A stretch of DNA of 23,864 bases from an uncultured Acidimicrobiia bacterium (GCA_905480085.1 CAJQPD010000172.1:1-23864); one strand, 5' to 3'; positions 1-8,130 are shown, numbered from the stretch's first letter. The notes: a model not told the origin generated them from the sequence alone. Numbers and translations are program-made.

Positions 1-1
1 C

Positions 2-94
2 GCGCTCAGCGAGCGCGGCGGCGGCCTTGGCGCCGTATCCTTGTGTGGAGGCGGCGGACAAGGCGACGCCCTGATTTTGGAGGTCCCGGCATGA
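2..94 (+). CDS. Thiolase (acetyl-CoA acetyltransferase family), C-terminal fragment
   Basis: Reading frame 2 is open from the left edge to TGA at 92-94 and encodes about 30 residues ending in VSLCGGGGQGDALILEVP. The C-G-G-G-G-Q-G-D-A stretch is the C-terminal active-site block of thiolases, whose Cys acts as the general base in Claisen condensation or thiolysis of acyl-CoA. The rest of the gene lies left of the window. Its stop overlaps the glpX start as ATGA (91-94), so the two are probably cotranscribed and translationally coupled. The fragment cannot distinguish biosynthetic acetoacetyl-CoA thiolase from a beta-oxidation thiolase. The motif is seen directly; the family assignment rests on this motif alone. 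Confidence 0.82.
   Translation, partial: ALSERGGGLGAVSLCGGGGQGDALILEVPA
79..83 (+). promoter_or_regulatory. Ribosome binding site of glpX
   Basis: GGAGG lies 7 nt before the ATG at 91, inside the last codons of the upstream thiolase gene. It fixes the glpX start at 91 rather than at the in-frame upstream TTG (position 43). Confidence 0.7.
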
Positions 95-1077
95 CAGAGG
101 TTCCCGAACGAAACCTTGGCCTGGAACTGGCCAGAATCACCGAATCAGCCGCCATTGCCGGTGCCCGATGGCAAGGGCGGGGCGACAAGATAGCGGCTGA
201 CCAGGCCGCCGTCGACGCCATGCGAATCATCCTTTCAACCATCGATATCGACGGCACCATTGCCATTGGTGAGGGTGAAAAGGACGAAGCTCCGATGCTT
301 TACAACGGAGAGAAGGTCGGGACCGGGTTTGGACCCAAGGTCGATGTGGCTGTCGACCCGATCGACGGCACGTCACTGACCGCGGCCGGTCGACCCGGGG
401 CGCTGGCAGTTATCGCCTTAGCCGAGGCCGGCACCATGTATTCGCCGGGAAGCCTTGTCTATATGGACAAAATCGCCGTAGGCCCCGAAGCTGCCGGTTG
501 GATCGATATCGAGGCGCCGGTTGCACACAACTTGCGCCAGGTTGCCAAGGCCCGTGATAAAGACATTGATGACCTCACGGCGATCATCCTCGACCGCCCC
601 CGCAACCAGCCATTCATTGACGCAGTTCGAAAAGCCGGTGCCCGCATCCGGCTCATCTCGGATGGGGACGTTTCGGGGGCAATCGCCACCGCTGAGCCCG
701 ACTCGGGTATCGACATCTTGTTCGGTATCGGTGGATCACCCGAAGCGGTGATCGCCGCCGCCGCGCTGACGGCCATGGGGGGCGAGATTCAGTGCAAGCT
801 GTGGCCGCGCGACGAAAGCGAACACCAGTATGCCGCCGACAACGGGCACGATCTCGACAAAATCCTGACTCTCAAAGATCTGGTCAGCGGCAAGAACATT
901 TTCTTCGCAGCTACCGGTGTCACCGATGGCGAACTCCTCCAAGGAGTGGATTTCTTCGGCCACGGCGCAACCACCCATTCGGTTGTGATGCGTTCCAAGA
1001 CCGGCTCAATCCGCTTCATGCACGCCCGCCACAATCTGGATCGCCTTGACCGTCTCAAAGGCACGCTCGACGAGTAG
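91..1077 (+). CDS. glpX: Fructose-1,6-bisphosphatase class II (GlpX)
   Basis: The 328-residue protein hydrolyses fructose-1,6-bisphosphate to fructose-6-phosphate, the committed step of gluconeogenesis, in the cytoplasm with Mg/Mn. The sequence shows the GlpX metal-binding block GEGEKDEAPMLYNGE (residues 60-74) and the lithium-sensitive phosphatase signature DVAVDPIDGTSL (about 85-96), and the length is normal for the family. In many Actinomycetota GlpX is the main FBPase. The start was placed at ATG 91 because it has GGAGG at 7 nt spacing and overlaps the thiolase stop as ATGA; earlier in-frame starts would add an Arg-rich stretch unlike the family. Next to a thiolase it fits carbon flow from acyl-CoA or acetate toward sugars, which is inference. 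Confidence 0.95.
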   Translation: MTEVPERNLGLELARITESAAIAGARWQGRGDKIAADQAAVDAMRIILSTIDIDGTIAIGEGEKDEAPMLYNGEKVGTGFGPKVDVAVDPIDGTSLTAAGRPGALAVIALAEAGTMYSPGSLVYMDKIAVGPEAAGWIDIEAPVAHNLRQVAKARDKDIDDLTAIILDRPRNQPFIDAVRKAGARIRLISDGDVSGAIATAEPDSGIDILFGIGGSPEAVIAAAALTAMGGEIQCKLWPRDESEHQYAADNGHDLDKILTLKDLVSGKNIFFAATGVTDGELLQGVDFFGHGATTHSVVMRSKTGSIRFMHARHNLDRLDRLKGTLDE

Positions 1078-1084
1078 CTCACCG

Positions 1085-2179
1085 GTGCGAGTCTTCCTCA
1101 TTGAGCCCTACTACACGGGGTCACATCAGGCGTGGGCGGACGGTTGGAAAGCCGCCTCCCGTCACGACATACACCTGCTCACCATGGAAGGGCGGTTCTG
1201 GAAGTGGCGGATGCACGGCGGACCGGTCACGCTCGCCCACCAGGCGCTTGAACTGGCCACCGAAGTAGGCCCTCCCGACGTGATCGTGGCATCGTCCATG
1301 CTCGACCTGGCCACCTTCCTCGGACTGGCCGGATCGCAGCTCGGGAATCCACCGTCGTTGCTGTACATGCACGAAAACCAACTGACCTACCCGCTCTCAC
1401 CCCGGACCCGGGGCGAAGACCTGAGCTACGGATTCGTCAACTGGCGGTCGATGGTGGCTGCCGACCAAATCCTGTTCAACACGCACTACCACGAGGACAC
1501 CTTCTTTGAGGCAGTCGGGCCTTTCCTCAAGAATTTTCCCGACTACCGCCAACTTCACCTCATCGACCGGGTCCGCGACAAGACAGCGGTGATCGGCGTC
1601 GGAATCCCCATCCGGACTCCGGGTCAAGCTCCGTCACTCCCCCCGCTCGTGTTGTGGAACCAGCGTTGGGAGTACGACAAAGACCCGGTCGGGATGTTTG
1701 AGATCCTGTACGCGGTCGACGAGCAGGGGATGGATTTTCGCCTGGCCTTGACCGGCGAGAACTTCCGACAAACCCCGACCGAGTTCGAAACAGCCAAACA
1801 ACATTTCGGGGATCGAATCATCCAATTCGGCTACGCAGAATCCCACCAATACGACCGACTGGTCTCCGAGGCAGACATAGTCGTCAGTACTGCCAACCAC
1901 GAGTTCTTCGGGGTCGGAGTCGCCGAAGCCATCGCTGCCAGAGCGTTTCCCGTGCTGCCTCGACGCCTCTCGTACCCCGAACTACTTCCCGAACAGATCC
2001 ACCCCGCCTGCCTATACGACACGCCAGGCCAGGCAGTCGACTTATTGGCGGCGGCGTTGACCGATCCGCAACACCGGTCGACGATCACCGGTATCGCAGG
2101 ATCCTCCCTTGAGCGCTTCGCCTGGCCAATAATCGGTGAGGCCTACGACGAAGTCATCGACCATCTCGCCGGAACCTGA
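1085..2179 (+). CDS. tRNA-queuosine alpha-mannosyltransferase-like GT4 glycosyltransferase (DUF3524/QTMAN family)
   Basis: The 364-residue protein begins with the typical N-terminus of the DUF3524/GTDC1 family (FLIEPYYTGSHQAW), followed by RFWKWRMHGG (37-46), ASSMLDLATF (69-78) and MHENQLTYPL (95-104). The GT-B C-terminal half has LWNQRWEYDKDP (190-201) and an E-x7-E-like nucleotide-sugar block, HEFFGVGVAEAIAARAFPVL (272-291). Eukaryotic QTMAN transfers mannose from GDP-mannose to queuosine-34 of tRNA-Asp; the role of bacterial members is inferred by homology. The GTG at 1085 is preferred: the open frame extends to a TTG at 1046, but that would add 13 non-family residues overlapping glpX. The start is 8 nt after the glpX stop, so it probably shares that operon. 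A manC-type GDP-mannose synthase lies about 20 kb away at 21465. Confidence 0.85.
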   Translation: MRVFLIEPYYTGSHQAWADGWKAASRHDIHLLTMEGRFWKWRMHGGPVTLAHQALELATEVGPPDVIVASSMLDLATFLGLAGSQLGNPPSLLYMHENQLTYPLSPRTRGEDLSYGFVNWRSMVAADQILFNTHYHEDTFFEAVGPFLKNFPDYRQLHLIDRVRDKTAVIGVGIPIRTPGQAPSLPPLVLWNQRWEYDKDPVGMFEILYAVDEQGMDFRLALTGENFRQTPTEFETAKQHFGDRIIQFGYAESHQYDRLVSEADIVVSTANHEFFGVGVAEAIAARAFPVLPRRLSYPELLPEQIHPACLYDTPGQAVDLLAAALTDPQHRSTITGIAGSSLERFAWPIIGEAYDEVIDHLAGT

Positions 2180-2218
2180 GGACCGACCGCAAGAGTCGTC
2201 CAGACACCGGGCGACCGG

Positions 2219-2224
2219 TAGGGT
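2219..2224 (+). promoter_or_regulatory. Candidate leaderless promoter (-10 TAGGGT) for the HAD gene
   Basis: TAGGGT ends 6 nt before the ATG at 2231, so transcription would begin at or next to the start codon. No Shine-Dalgarno sequence is present. No convincing -35 is visible. Confidence 0.5.
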
Positions 2225-2230
2225 GCTCGG

Positions 2231-2890
2231 ATGCAACATGTCATTTGGGACTGGAACGGCACTCTGCTTGACGATATTCACGTCGTCGTCGACTCGGTGA
2301 GCGAGACAGTCGCCCCCTTCGGGGTTCCGACCCTGACCGTCGAAGACCATGCGAGACTCTTCACCCGTCCGGTATCGGTGTTCTACGAGAGAATGCTCGG
2401 GAGGCCGATCACCGGCACGGAATGGCGCCAACTCGACGATACCTTCCACGAGGCGTACGCCAGACGCATGATCGAAGCGGAGCTTTCCGCCGGCGCTCAT
2501 CAGATCCTCGGGGACCTCGCCGCGCAGGGAAAAAGCCAATCACTCCTCTCGATGGCCCCGCATGATCATGTCCTGGAACGGGCCGCCACGTTCGGGGTCG
2601 ACCGGTACATGATCCGCATCGATGGCCTGCGCGATGGCAGTGGGGCACTGAAGGAATCGTCAATGAGCGCTCACCTGAGCGCCCTCCTGGCTCACCCGAC
2701 CGCTCCGGATGATCCCGGCGCATACATCGTCATCGGTGACTCGCTGGACGACGCAAGGGCGGCGCGCGCCAACCGCGTTCCAGCGGTGATGTTTGCATCC
2801 GGGTCGCATCACCGGGCTGACCTCGTCGCCACCGGCTTTCCGGTTGCCGACACTTTGCACGATGCCGTTCGTATGGCCATGGACCAATAG
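2231..2890 (+). CDS. HAD-superfamily hydrolase (phosphoglycolate phosphatase-like)
   Basis: The 219-residue cytoplasmic HAD protein has motif I DWNGTLLDD (residues 7-15, nucleophile D7), a helical cap from about residue 16 to 90, motif II serine in LLSMAPHDH, a candidate motif III Lys in GALKESSM and motif IV IGDSLDDARAAR. Its length and cap resemble the phosphoglycolate phosphatase/beta-phosphoglucomutase branch. The residue two after the nucleophile is Asn (D-x-N) instead of the usual acid/base Asp, so the substrate and even phosphatase activity cannot be assumed. The ATG at 2231 has no ribosome site but a TANNNT box 6 nt upstream, suggesting its own leaderless transcript. It lies between the glycosyltransferase and ybaB without clear functional linkage. 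Confidence 0.85.
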   Translation: MQHVIWDWNGTLLDDIHVVVDSVSETVAPFGVPTLTVEDHARLFTRPVSVFYERMLGRPITGTEWRQLDDTFHEAYARRMIEAELSAGAHQILGDLAAQGKSQSLLSMAPHDHVLERAATFGVDRYMIRIDGLRDGSGALKESSMSAHLSALLAHPTAPDDPGAYIVIGDSLDDARAARANRVPAVMFASGSHHRADLVATGFPVADTLHDAVRMAMDQ

Positions 2891-2919
2891 CCCGCGACCG
2901 TCATTCACCCGGGACGTTC

Positions 2920-2925
2920 TACACT
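2920..2925 (+). promoter_or_regulatory. Candidate leaderless promoter (-10 TACACT) for ybaB-recR
   Basis: TACACT ends 6 nt before the ATG at 2932, with no ribosome site between. The spacing matches the boxes before 2231 and 10042. Confidence 0.55.
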
Positions 2926-2931
2926 CAGGCC

Positions 2932-3258
2932 ATGACTCAGCGACCACCCGACATGCGCCAACTCATGAAGCAGGCCCAGAAAATGCAAGAGCAACTCGCC
3001 ACCGCTCAAGCCGAGTTGGCCGAGCGTGAGTTCCTCGGCTCGGCCGGGGGCGGCGTGGTCACCGCCATCGTGAAGGGCTCCGGAGAGGTGCTCACGGTGA
3101 CTATCGACCCATCGGTCATCGACCCCGACGACCCGGAGATGCTCGGTGACCTGGTCGTAGCCGCTATCAACACCGCCCTTCGGGGCGTCAGCGACGTCGC
3201 CGCCGAACAGATGGGTGGGCTGACCGGTGGTTTGGACCTCGGCGGCTTGCTCGGCTGA
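2932..3258 (+). CDS. ybaB: YbaB/EbfC family nucleoid-associated protein
   Basis: The 108-residue small DNA-binding protein has the family layout: an N-terminal coiled helix (MRQLMKQAQKMQEQLATAQ), a central beta-rich part with GGGVVTAIVKGSGEV and TIDPSVIDPDDPEML, and a C-terminal helix with a Gly-rich tail. YbaB proteins are dimers that bind DNA and often sit directly before recR, as here: the TGA overlaps the recR ATG by one base (TGATG at 3256-3260), implying translational coupling. The candidate leaderless promoter at 2920 would serve both genes. Length and order are standard, so the assignment is secure. Confidence 0.93.
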   Translation: MTQRPPDMRQLMKQAQKMQEQLATAQAELAEREFLGSAGGGVVTAIVKGSGEVLTVTIDPSVIDPDDPEMLGDLVVAAINTALRGVSDVAAEQMGGLTGGLDLGGLLG

Positions 3259-3851
3259 TGTTTGAAGGACCGATCCAGAGACTCATCGACGAGCTCTCCC
3301 GGCTACCTGGTGTTGGGAGAAAGTCGGCCCAGCGATTGGCGTTTCATCTTCTCAACGGTGAGGAAGCCGACGCCCGTCGCCTCGCTCAGGCAGTCATCGA
3401 TGTCAAGGAACAAATCGGACTGTGCGCTCGCTGTTACAACGTGACAGCCGGAGACGAATGCAACATCTGCCGTGACGTACGACGGCTCCCGGATATCGTC
3501 TGTGTCGTCGAACGAGCCCAGGACATTCCGGTCATCGAGTCGACCAGAGAATTCGCCGGTCGCTATCACGTGCTCGGAGGCGCCTTGTCGCCGATTGATG
3601 GGATCGGACCAGGTCAGCTTCGCTTCAATGAGCTGAAACGACGGGTCGAAAACGAAGGCATCACCGAGTTGATCTGCGCTACGAACCCGACCATTGAAGG
3701 CGATGCGACGTCCATGTATATCGCCAGGGAATTCAAGCCGCTCGGAGTGAAGGTGAGCCGTTTGGCTTCTGGCTTGCCGGTCGGCGGAGATCTCGACTAC
3801 GCGGACACGGTGACGTTGGGTAGAGCACTAACCGGACGATCAGAGCTGTAG
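3258..3851 (+). CDS. recR: Recombination mediator RecR
   Basis: The 197-residue RecR acts with RecF/RecO to load RecA at gapped DNA. Visible features in order are the helix-hairpin-helix LPGVGRKSAQRLAFHLL (16-32), a four-Cys zinc site (C56, C59, C68, C71), a Toprim domain starting near VCVVERAQDIPVIE (about 80), and the Walker-like C-terminal region with NPTIEGDATSMYI and GLPVGGDLDYAD. Length is typical. It overlaps the ybaB stop by one base. It ends 18 nt from the convergent end of dnaX. Confidence 0.97.
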   Translation: MFEGPIQRLIDELSRLPGVGRKSAQRLAFHLLNGEEADARRLAQAVIDVKEQIGLCARCYNVTAGDECNICRDVRRLPDIVCVVERAQDIPVIESTREFAGRYHVLGGALSPIDGIGPGQLRFNELKRRVENEGITELICATNPTIEGDATSMYIAREFKPLGVKVSRLASGLPVGGDLDYADTVTLGRALTGRSEL

Positions 3852-3869
3852 AGGATCAACCGGACCCGG

Positions 3870-5672
3870 TTATGACTCTTCGATGACCTCGCCACCGAGA
3901 AGGTCCTCGACGAGACCGACCGGGTCGTCTACCTCGCCGGCTTCTGCCATTCGATCCTTATCAGTCTCTTCGTCATCTTCATCGTCGACCCCCAACTCCA
4001 CCGCAGAAGCCTGGTCGGCATTGTCAGCGACAAACCGAGCCGCGACCGACCCACCCAACAAGGAAGACGCTTCCGCAGATACTGCGGCGACGAACTGCGG
4101 GTCAGAGACCATTTGCTCAAGGTGAAAACCAAGATGGCTAGGGACGTGGATTACCAGCGTCGCCCCATCAACCAGTCCCGGGCGCGCCTCGCGGAACAGG
4201 GCATGGCGGCGATTCCCGAGCTCGTCTTTGATGCGGGCCGATAAGGCCGGCCAGATCCGTTTGAACGCGGCAAGATCGACGTCACCCGACGGTACATCAT
4301 CGCCACCCGCCACCGAAGCCTGAGAACCCGATGGCTCCGGGGTCGGAGTCTCAGGCTTGGATGATGCCGGAACCACGCCTGCGGGCGCCTCCGGCGTCCG
4401 GTCCTCGCCGGACTGGTCGGCGTCACCACTGGAACGAGGGGAACCGGCCGGAACGCTCGGGCGGGCGCTAGGAGCCGAAACTGCGTCGACTGGCAGGGTT
4501 GGGGCCTGCCGGGCGATGGCCGAAACCCGCCGCTCAAGGGTGTCGAGGCGGGCCTGTATCGACGGGACATCCGCGGCAATCTCGGGCCGGGTTAGCTTCA
4601 AGAGGGTGATCTCGGTCATGAGCCGCTCCTCGCGTCCTTCGCGCAACCGCAAAAGTCCGTCCGAAAGCACATCCATCGACCGGATGACATCGCCAACCGA
4701 AAGGGTGGCCGCGACCGCCCGCCAATCGGCAAGGATATCGGCTGGTTCGTCTGCCACCTCTTCCAGATTAGGCGCATAGTGCGCCAGGAAGACCCCGCGG
4801 AAAAAGGCAATGGCTTCCGAAATGAACCGCCGCAGATCGACGCCGTTGCCAGCCAGTGTCGCGACAAGTTCAAGAGCGGTCCGGGCATCGTGTTCGCCAA
4901 CAGCTACGGCAAGTCGGGCAAACACATCACGATCGGCCAGACCCAGCGCCCGATTTACGGCGGCTGGATCAACGGAGCCGTCTCCAAGGGCGGCCACCTG
5001 TTCCAGCAAGCTCAACGAGTCTCGAACGGAACCGGCCGCGTGACGGGCGACCAACTGAAGGGCGCCTTCGGCAACGGTATAGGACTCCAACTTGGCAACG
5101 CCGGCAAGATGATCGGTCAACGCCTCGACGGAGACCGGATGAAAGTCGAAGCGTTGGGATCGGGACCTGATCGTATCGAGCAGTTTGTAGGGTTCGGTCG
5201 TCGCCAACACAAAGTGCACGTGTTCAGGTGGTTCCTCGAGCGTCTTGAGAAGGGCGTTGGAAGCGGCCTTGGACAGCATGTGAGCCTCGTCCAGGATGAA
5301 CACACGCTTGGCTCCGCCAACCGACGCCACCGTCGTGACACTCACCTTGATGTCACGAATGTCGTCGACAGAGTTATGCGACGCGGCGTCAAGTTCCGTC
5401 ACATCAAACGACGACCCGTTGACAATCGCCAAACAGGAGTCACAGGCGTTACACGGTTCGCCGCCTCCCGGTGGGTTCTGACAGTTCAACGATTTGGCCA
5501 ACAGCCGAGCAGAGGTGGTTTTGCCCGTCCCTCGCGGACCCGCAAACAGGTACGCGTGGGCCACCTTGCCCTCGGCGATCTCTCTCACAAGGGTATTGGT
5601 GACATGACTCTGGCCGACCACCTCTTCGAAGAGTTGGGGCCGATATTTCCGATAGAGGGCTTGATATTCCAC
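3870..5672 (-). CDS. dnaX: DNA polymerase III subunit gamma/tau (DnaX)
   Basis: The 600-residue clamp-loader ATPase has Walker A GPRGTGKT (45-52), a zinc module (C64, C74, C77, C80), Walker B DEAH (128-131), the sensor ATTEPYK, and an SRSQRFDF arginine-finger region (170-177) where many relatives have SRC. A Pro/Ser/Thr/Glu-rich linker (about 425-505) is followed by a tau-like C-terminal domain with a strongly acidic tail. The start is the GTG at 5672 giving VEYQALYRKYRPQLF, the normal beginning of the family; 47 more in-frame residues lie upstream but resemble nothing in DnaX and cross the opposing promoter region. No A-rich slippery heptamer for gamma/tau frameshifting was seen. In many bacteria dnaX precedes ybaB-recR in the same direction; here it faces them. 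Confidence 0.96.
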   Translation of the reverse strand: MEYQALYRKYRPQLFEEVVGQSHVTNTLVREIAEGKVAHAYLFAGPRGTGKTTSARLLAKSLNCQNPPGGGEPCNACDSCLAIVNGSSFDVTELDAASHNSVDDIRDIKVSVTTVASVGGAKRVFILDEAHMLSKAASNALLKTLEEPPEHVHFVLATTEPYKLLDTIRSRSQRFDFHPVSVEALTDHLAGVAKLESYTVAEGALQLVARHAAGSVRDSLSLLEQVAALGDGSVDPAAVNRALGLADRDVFARLAVAVGEHDARTALELVATLAGNGVDLRRFISEAIAFFRGVFLAHYAPNLEEVADEPADILADWRAVAATLSVGDVIRSMDVLSDGLLRLREGREERLMTEITLLKLTRPEIAADVPSIQARLDTLERRVSAIARQAPTLPVDAVSAPSARPSVPAGSPRSSGDADQSGEDRTPEAPAGVVPASSKPETPTPEPSGSQASVAGGDDVPSGDVDLAAFKRIWPALSARIKDELGNRRHALFREARPGLVDGATLVIHVPSHLGFHLEQMVSDPQFVAAVSAEASSLLGGSVAARFVADNADQASAVELGVDDEDDEETDKDRMAEAGEVDDPVGLVEDLLGGEVIEES

Positions 5673-5680
5673 TGAGGCTG

Positions 5681-5686
5681 ATGGTA
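5681..5686 (-). promoter_or_regulatory. Candidate leaderless promoter (-10 TACCAT) for dnaX
   Basis: On the minus strand TACCAT ends 8 nt before the dnaX GTG at 5672. No ribosome site precedes the GTG. The 98-bp region 5673-5770 also holds the start region of the divergent ABC transporter. Confidence 0.4.
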
Positions 5687-5770
5687 GCCCGAACTGATCT
5701 CCACGAGTCCAATGGACGAGAAAAGGAATGGGGCACTCGCACATTCTCGGAACGCTGCCAGACTGACGCC

Positions 5771-6550
5771 ATGACGGACGGACAACCAGCGGTTTGGGCG
5801 CGTGGACTAACACGGCGTTTCGGAAACAAGGTAGCGGTAGATGGGATGAATCTCGCCGTAATGCCCGGGGAATTCTATGGTCTCCTCGGGCCCAACGGAG
5901 CTGGCAAGACCACGACCATCAAGATGATCGTCGGATTACTGCGGCCCGATTCGGGAACGGCCGGGATCGGCGATATCAACACGTGGGAGCATCCCACCGA
6001 TGCCAAACGCCGGATCGGCGTCCTGCCGGAAGAATTCAATCTCTACGAGCGCCTGACCGGTGCTGAACTCCTCGATTTCACGGCCGCCATTCACGGACTA
6101 CCCAAAGCCCAGGCAGCCTCACGGCGACAAGAGTTGCTTGCCCTTCTCGATCTTGAAGATTCCTCCCGGACCGTCATCGGCGACTACTCACGCGGCATGC
6201 GCAAGAAGGTGGCCCTGGCCGCCGCCGTTATTCATGCTCCCCCGGTGCTTTTCCTGGATGAACCATTTGAAGGGGTGGATGCGATAAGTGCCAGGCTCAT
6301 CCGTCAGCTTCTCCAGCGATACACCGAAAGTGGCGCCACCATCATCTTCTCGTCCCACGTGATGGAGCTTGTAGAACGATTGTGCACCCGCATCGGAATC
6401 ATGGTCGGTGGTCAACTCATCATCGAGGCGACTCCTCAAGACCTGCTGGCCCGATACGAGGCGAGCACGGTCGAAGATGCCTTTCTGGCGGCGGTCGGCG
6501 CTTCTGACACAACCGAAGGTCTTGAATGGCTCGCCAACTCGTCTGGCTGA
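5771..6550 (+). CDS. ABC transporter ATP-binding protein (CcmA/ABC-2 exporter type)
   Basis: The 259-residue cytoplasmic ATPase has Walker A LLGPNGAGKTTTIKM, signature YSRGMRKKVALA, Walker B VLFLDEPFEGVD and H-loop FSSHVMELVERL. The LLGPNGAGKTT plus YSxGM pattern is typical of ATPases that energise ABC-2-type exporters, including drug, lipid and membrane-stress systems. The start is the ATG at 5771 (MTDGQPAVWARGLTRRFGN); in-frame codons back to 5681 would overlap the divergent promoter region. Its 3' end overlaps the permease gene by 25 nt, so the two form one transporter. A CAGACT box 6 nt before the ATG is a one-mismatch version of the leaderless -10 seen elsewhere here. The substrate cannot be read from sequence. 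Confidence 0.92.
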   Translation: MTDGQPAVWARGLTRRFGNKVAVDGMNLAVMPGEFYGLLGPNGAGKTTTIKMIVGLLRPDSGTAGIGDINTWEHPTDAKRRIGVLPEEFNLYERLTGAELLDFTAAIHGLPKAQAASRRQELLALLDLEDSSRTVIGDYSRGMRKKVALAAAVIHAPPVLFLDEPFEGVDAISARLIRQLLQRYTESGATIIFSSHVMELVERLCTRIGIMVGGQLIIEATPQDLLARYEASTVEDAFLAAVGASDTTEGLEWLANSSG

Positions 6551-8130
6551 AGTGGCGACTCCTGGCGAACGGTCTTCGTACCGACCGGCAACGCCGTTGG
6601 GGCCTACCGGTCATCGCAGTAGGGCTGACAGTTATCGCCGCCCTCGGAGCCCAGTTCTACTACGACACGACTCGATCTCTCGATCCGGCCGCCGCCACCC
6701 AATTTGCCATCTGGCTCTCGGTTGTCGGTTGGGTTGGGTGGGCGACATTGCCAGTGCTCATCTTCCCGATTGACGAGACCCTCGATCCAGCCAAGTTCGC
6801 CACGTTGCCGCTGACGCGCCGGCAGATGATGATCGGCCTCACTGGAGCAGCCATGCTCACGCCACCCATCGTGGTTCCAGTTCTCGTCATCTTGGTCAAC
6901 CTTGTCTTGTGGAGCGGTTGGGTTCTGACGCCGATCACGATTATCGCGGTCGCTCTGCTCATCACCTCTTACGTGGTGGGCGGACAGGCCTTCACGACCG
7001 CCTTTTCGATGCTCATCAAGAGCCGGCGGGGCCGGGACCTCACCATGTTGTTCGTTGTGGGTCTCGGACTGGGGCTGTATGCCGCCCAGGCCGTTGGCGC
7101 AGATAAGATCGGTTCGCTTGGCCTGGAGGGAGCCCTGCTGGCCAACCCCGCCAGTTCATGGGCATGGGTACTGCCTCCCGGGGCGGCCCAATCGGCCATC
7201 CATGCCGCCGATCGTGGGGAATGGCTCTTGACGGCTGGATTGTTGCTTTGGTCGGCGCTGAGCCTCGTGGGTCTTGCCTATGTGTGGAACCGGATGCTCA
7301 CCCGCCTCATCACCCAACCGGAGGCCACCTCGACGAAGTCGGCTTCTCGCATGAAACCATTTACGGATCTCGCCGGATGGGGTCCGACCGCCGTCGTGGT
7401 CCGCAAAGAGTTACGCATGTATCTGCGCGATCCCCGCATGAGAATGGTCTGGACCGGGGGCGTCATCTTCATCGGCATTCTCGGCGCAACCCTCCTCCTC
7501 GGACAGACCCGCCTCGAGCGTCTCGGCGCCAGTCCGTGGCTCGTCCTGGCCGCCCCCAGCGCGGTGCTCTTCGTCGGCCTGCCGGTTGCCCTTAACCAGT
7601 TCGGATGGGAACGCCGGGCGGCCTCGTATCTCTTCGCTCTCCCGATCACACCCCGCCAGATGCTGGTCGGAAAGAACGTCGCCACGATGATTGCCCTAAG
7701 TCTTGAGACCGCCATTCTGACCGCGACCCTCGCTGCCATCACTGGCGGATGGTCCAGGGTGATCTACATGCCGGCCATTCTCCTCACCGCGGTTGCCTGT
7801 CAGTTGGCGGTCGGCAACCTGGCCTCGGTTCTGACCCCACTCCGATTGCCGGACATGGGTACCGATGTGTTTTCCCAGGCCAGCGAACACGGCTGCCTTG
7901 CGATCGCTTCTCAGCTGGTGTCGTTTTTCATGATTGGCCTCCTGATGATCCCACCGGCGGTTGCCTTCACCTTGGTCGAAGCATTCGGCGCCACCCGGTT
8001 TTCGCTCTGGCAGGTATCGGTCGGATCAGTCCTGTACGGCGTGATTATCTATCTTGTGGCGTTGAAGCTGGCTTCGATGTTGCTGAGACGTCGCCTGCCA
8101 GAGGTCCTCGACTGGGTTCGGATCAACTGA
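6526..8130 (+). CDS. ABC transporter integral membrane permease, substrate unknown
   Basis: The 534-residue protein has about 10-12 hydrophobic segments in two halves. A central polar stretch (about residues 265-300, including a cytoplasmic KELRMYLRDPRMRMVW) separates them, a pattern of large ABC-2-like exporters in which each half carries an LPLTRRQMM/LPITPRQML motif after a TM pair. That internal repeat (residues near 95 and 373) suggests an ancient duplication. No periplasmic substrate-binding protein is encoded beside it, which fits export. The ATG at 6526 has GAAGG 6 nt upstream, inside the ATPase gene, and the 25-nt overlap indicates coupled translation. No specific family name is claimed beyond ABC exporter permease. 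Confidence 0.8.
   Translation: MARQLVWLKWRLLANGLRTDRQRRWGLPVIAVGLTVIAALGAQFYYDTTRSLDPAAATQFAIWLSVVGWVGWATLPVLIFPIDETLDPAKFATLPLTRRQMMIGLTGAAMLTPPIVVPVLVILVNLVLWSGWVLTPITIIAVALLITSYVVGGQAFTTAFSMLIKSRRGRDLTMLFVVGLGLGLYAAQAVGADKIGSLGLEGALLANPASSWAWVLPPGAAQSAIHAADRGEWLLTAGLLLWSALSLVGLAYVWNRMLTRLITQPEATSTKSASRMKPFTDLAGWGPTAVVVRKELRMYLRDPRMRMVWTGGVIFIGILGATLLLGQTRLERLGASPWLVLAAPSAVLFVGLPVALNQFGWERRAASYLFALPITPRQMLVGKNVATMIALSLETAILTATLAAITGGWSRVIYMPAILLTAVACQLAVGNLASVLTPLRLPDMGTDVFSQASEHGCLAIASQLVSFFMIGLLMIPPAVAFTLVEAFGATRFSLWQVSVGSVLYGVIIYLVALKLASMLLRRRLPEVLDWVRIN

Noticed and set aside
1..17. 7-bp hairpin at the left edge (CGCGCTC/GAGCGCG) as a terminator
   Set aside because: It lies within the thiolase coding frame and has no U-tract; likely a GC-rich coding coincidence.
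3858..3871. Small hairpin AACCG-GACC-CGGTT between recR and dnaX as a bidirectional terminator
   Set aside because: The stem is only 5 bp, overlaps the dnaX stop and lacks a U-tract; too weak to call.
4795..4812. Possible programmed frameshift site in dnaX at a run of five T residues
   Set aside because: The run reads in frame as Phe-Phe within domain III and is not the A-rich slippery heptamer with a downstream stem used for gamma/tau.
4779..5675. A 298-codon plus-strand open frame opposite dnaX
   Set aside because: The opposite strand encodes DnaX with all motifs in this interval; the plus-strand product has no recognisable domain and is a shadow of high-GC codon usage.
5673..5813. 47 extra N-terminal codons of dnaX
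   Set aside because: They resemble no DnaX sequence and cross the start region of the divergent ABC ATPase; the GTG at 5672 begins exactly where the family does.
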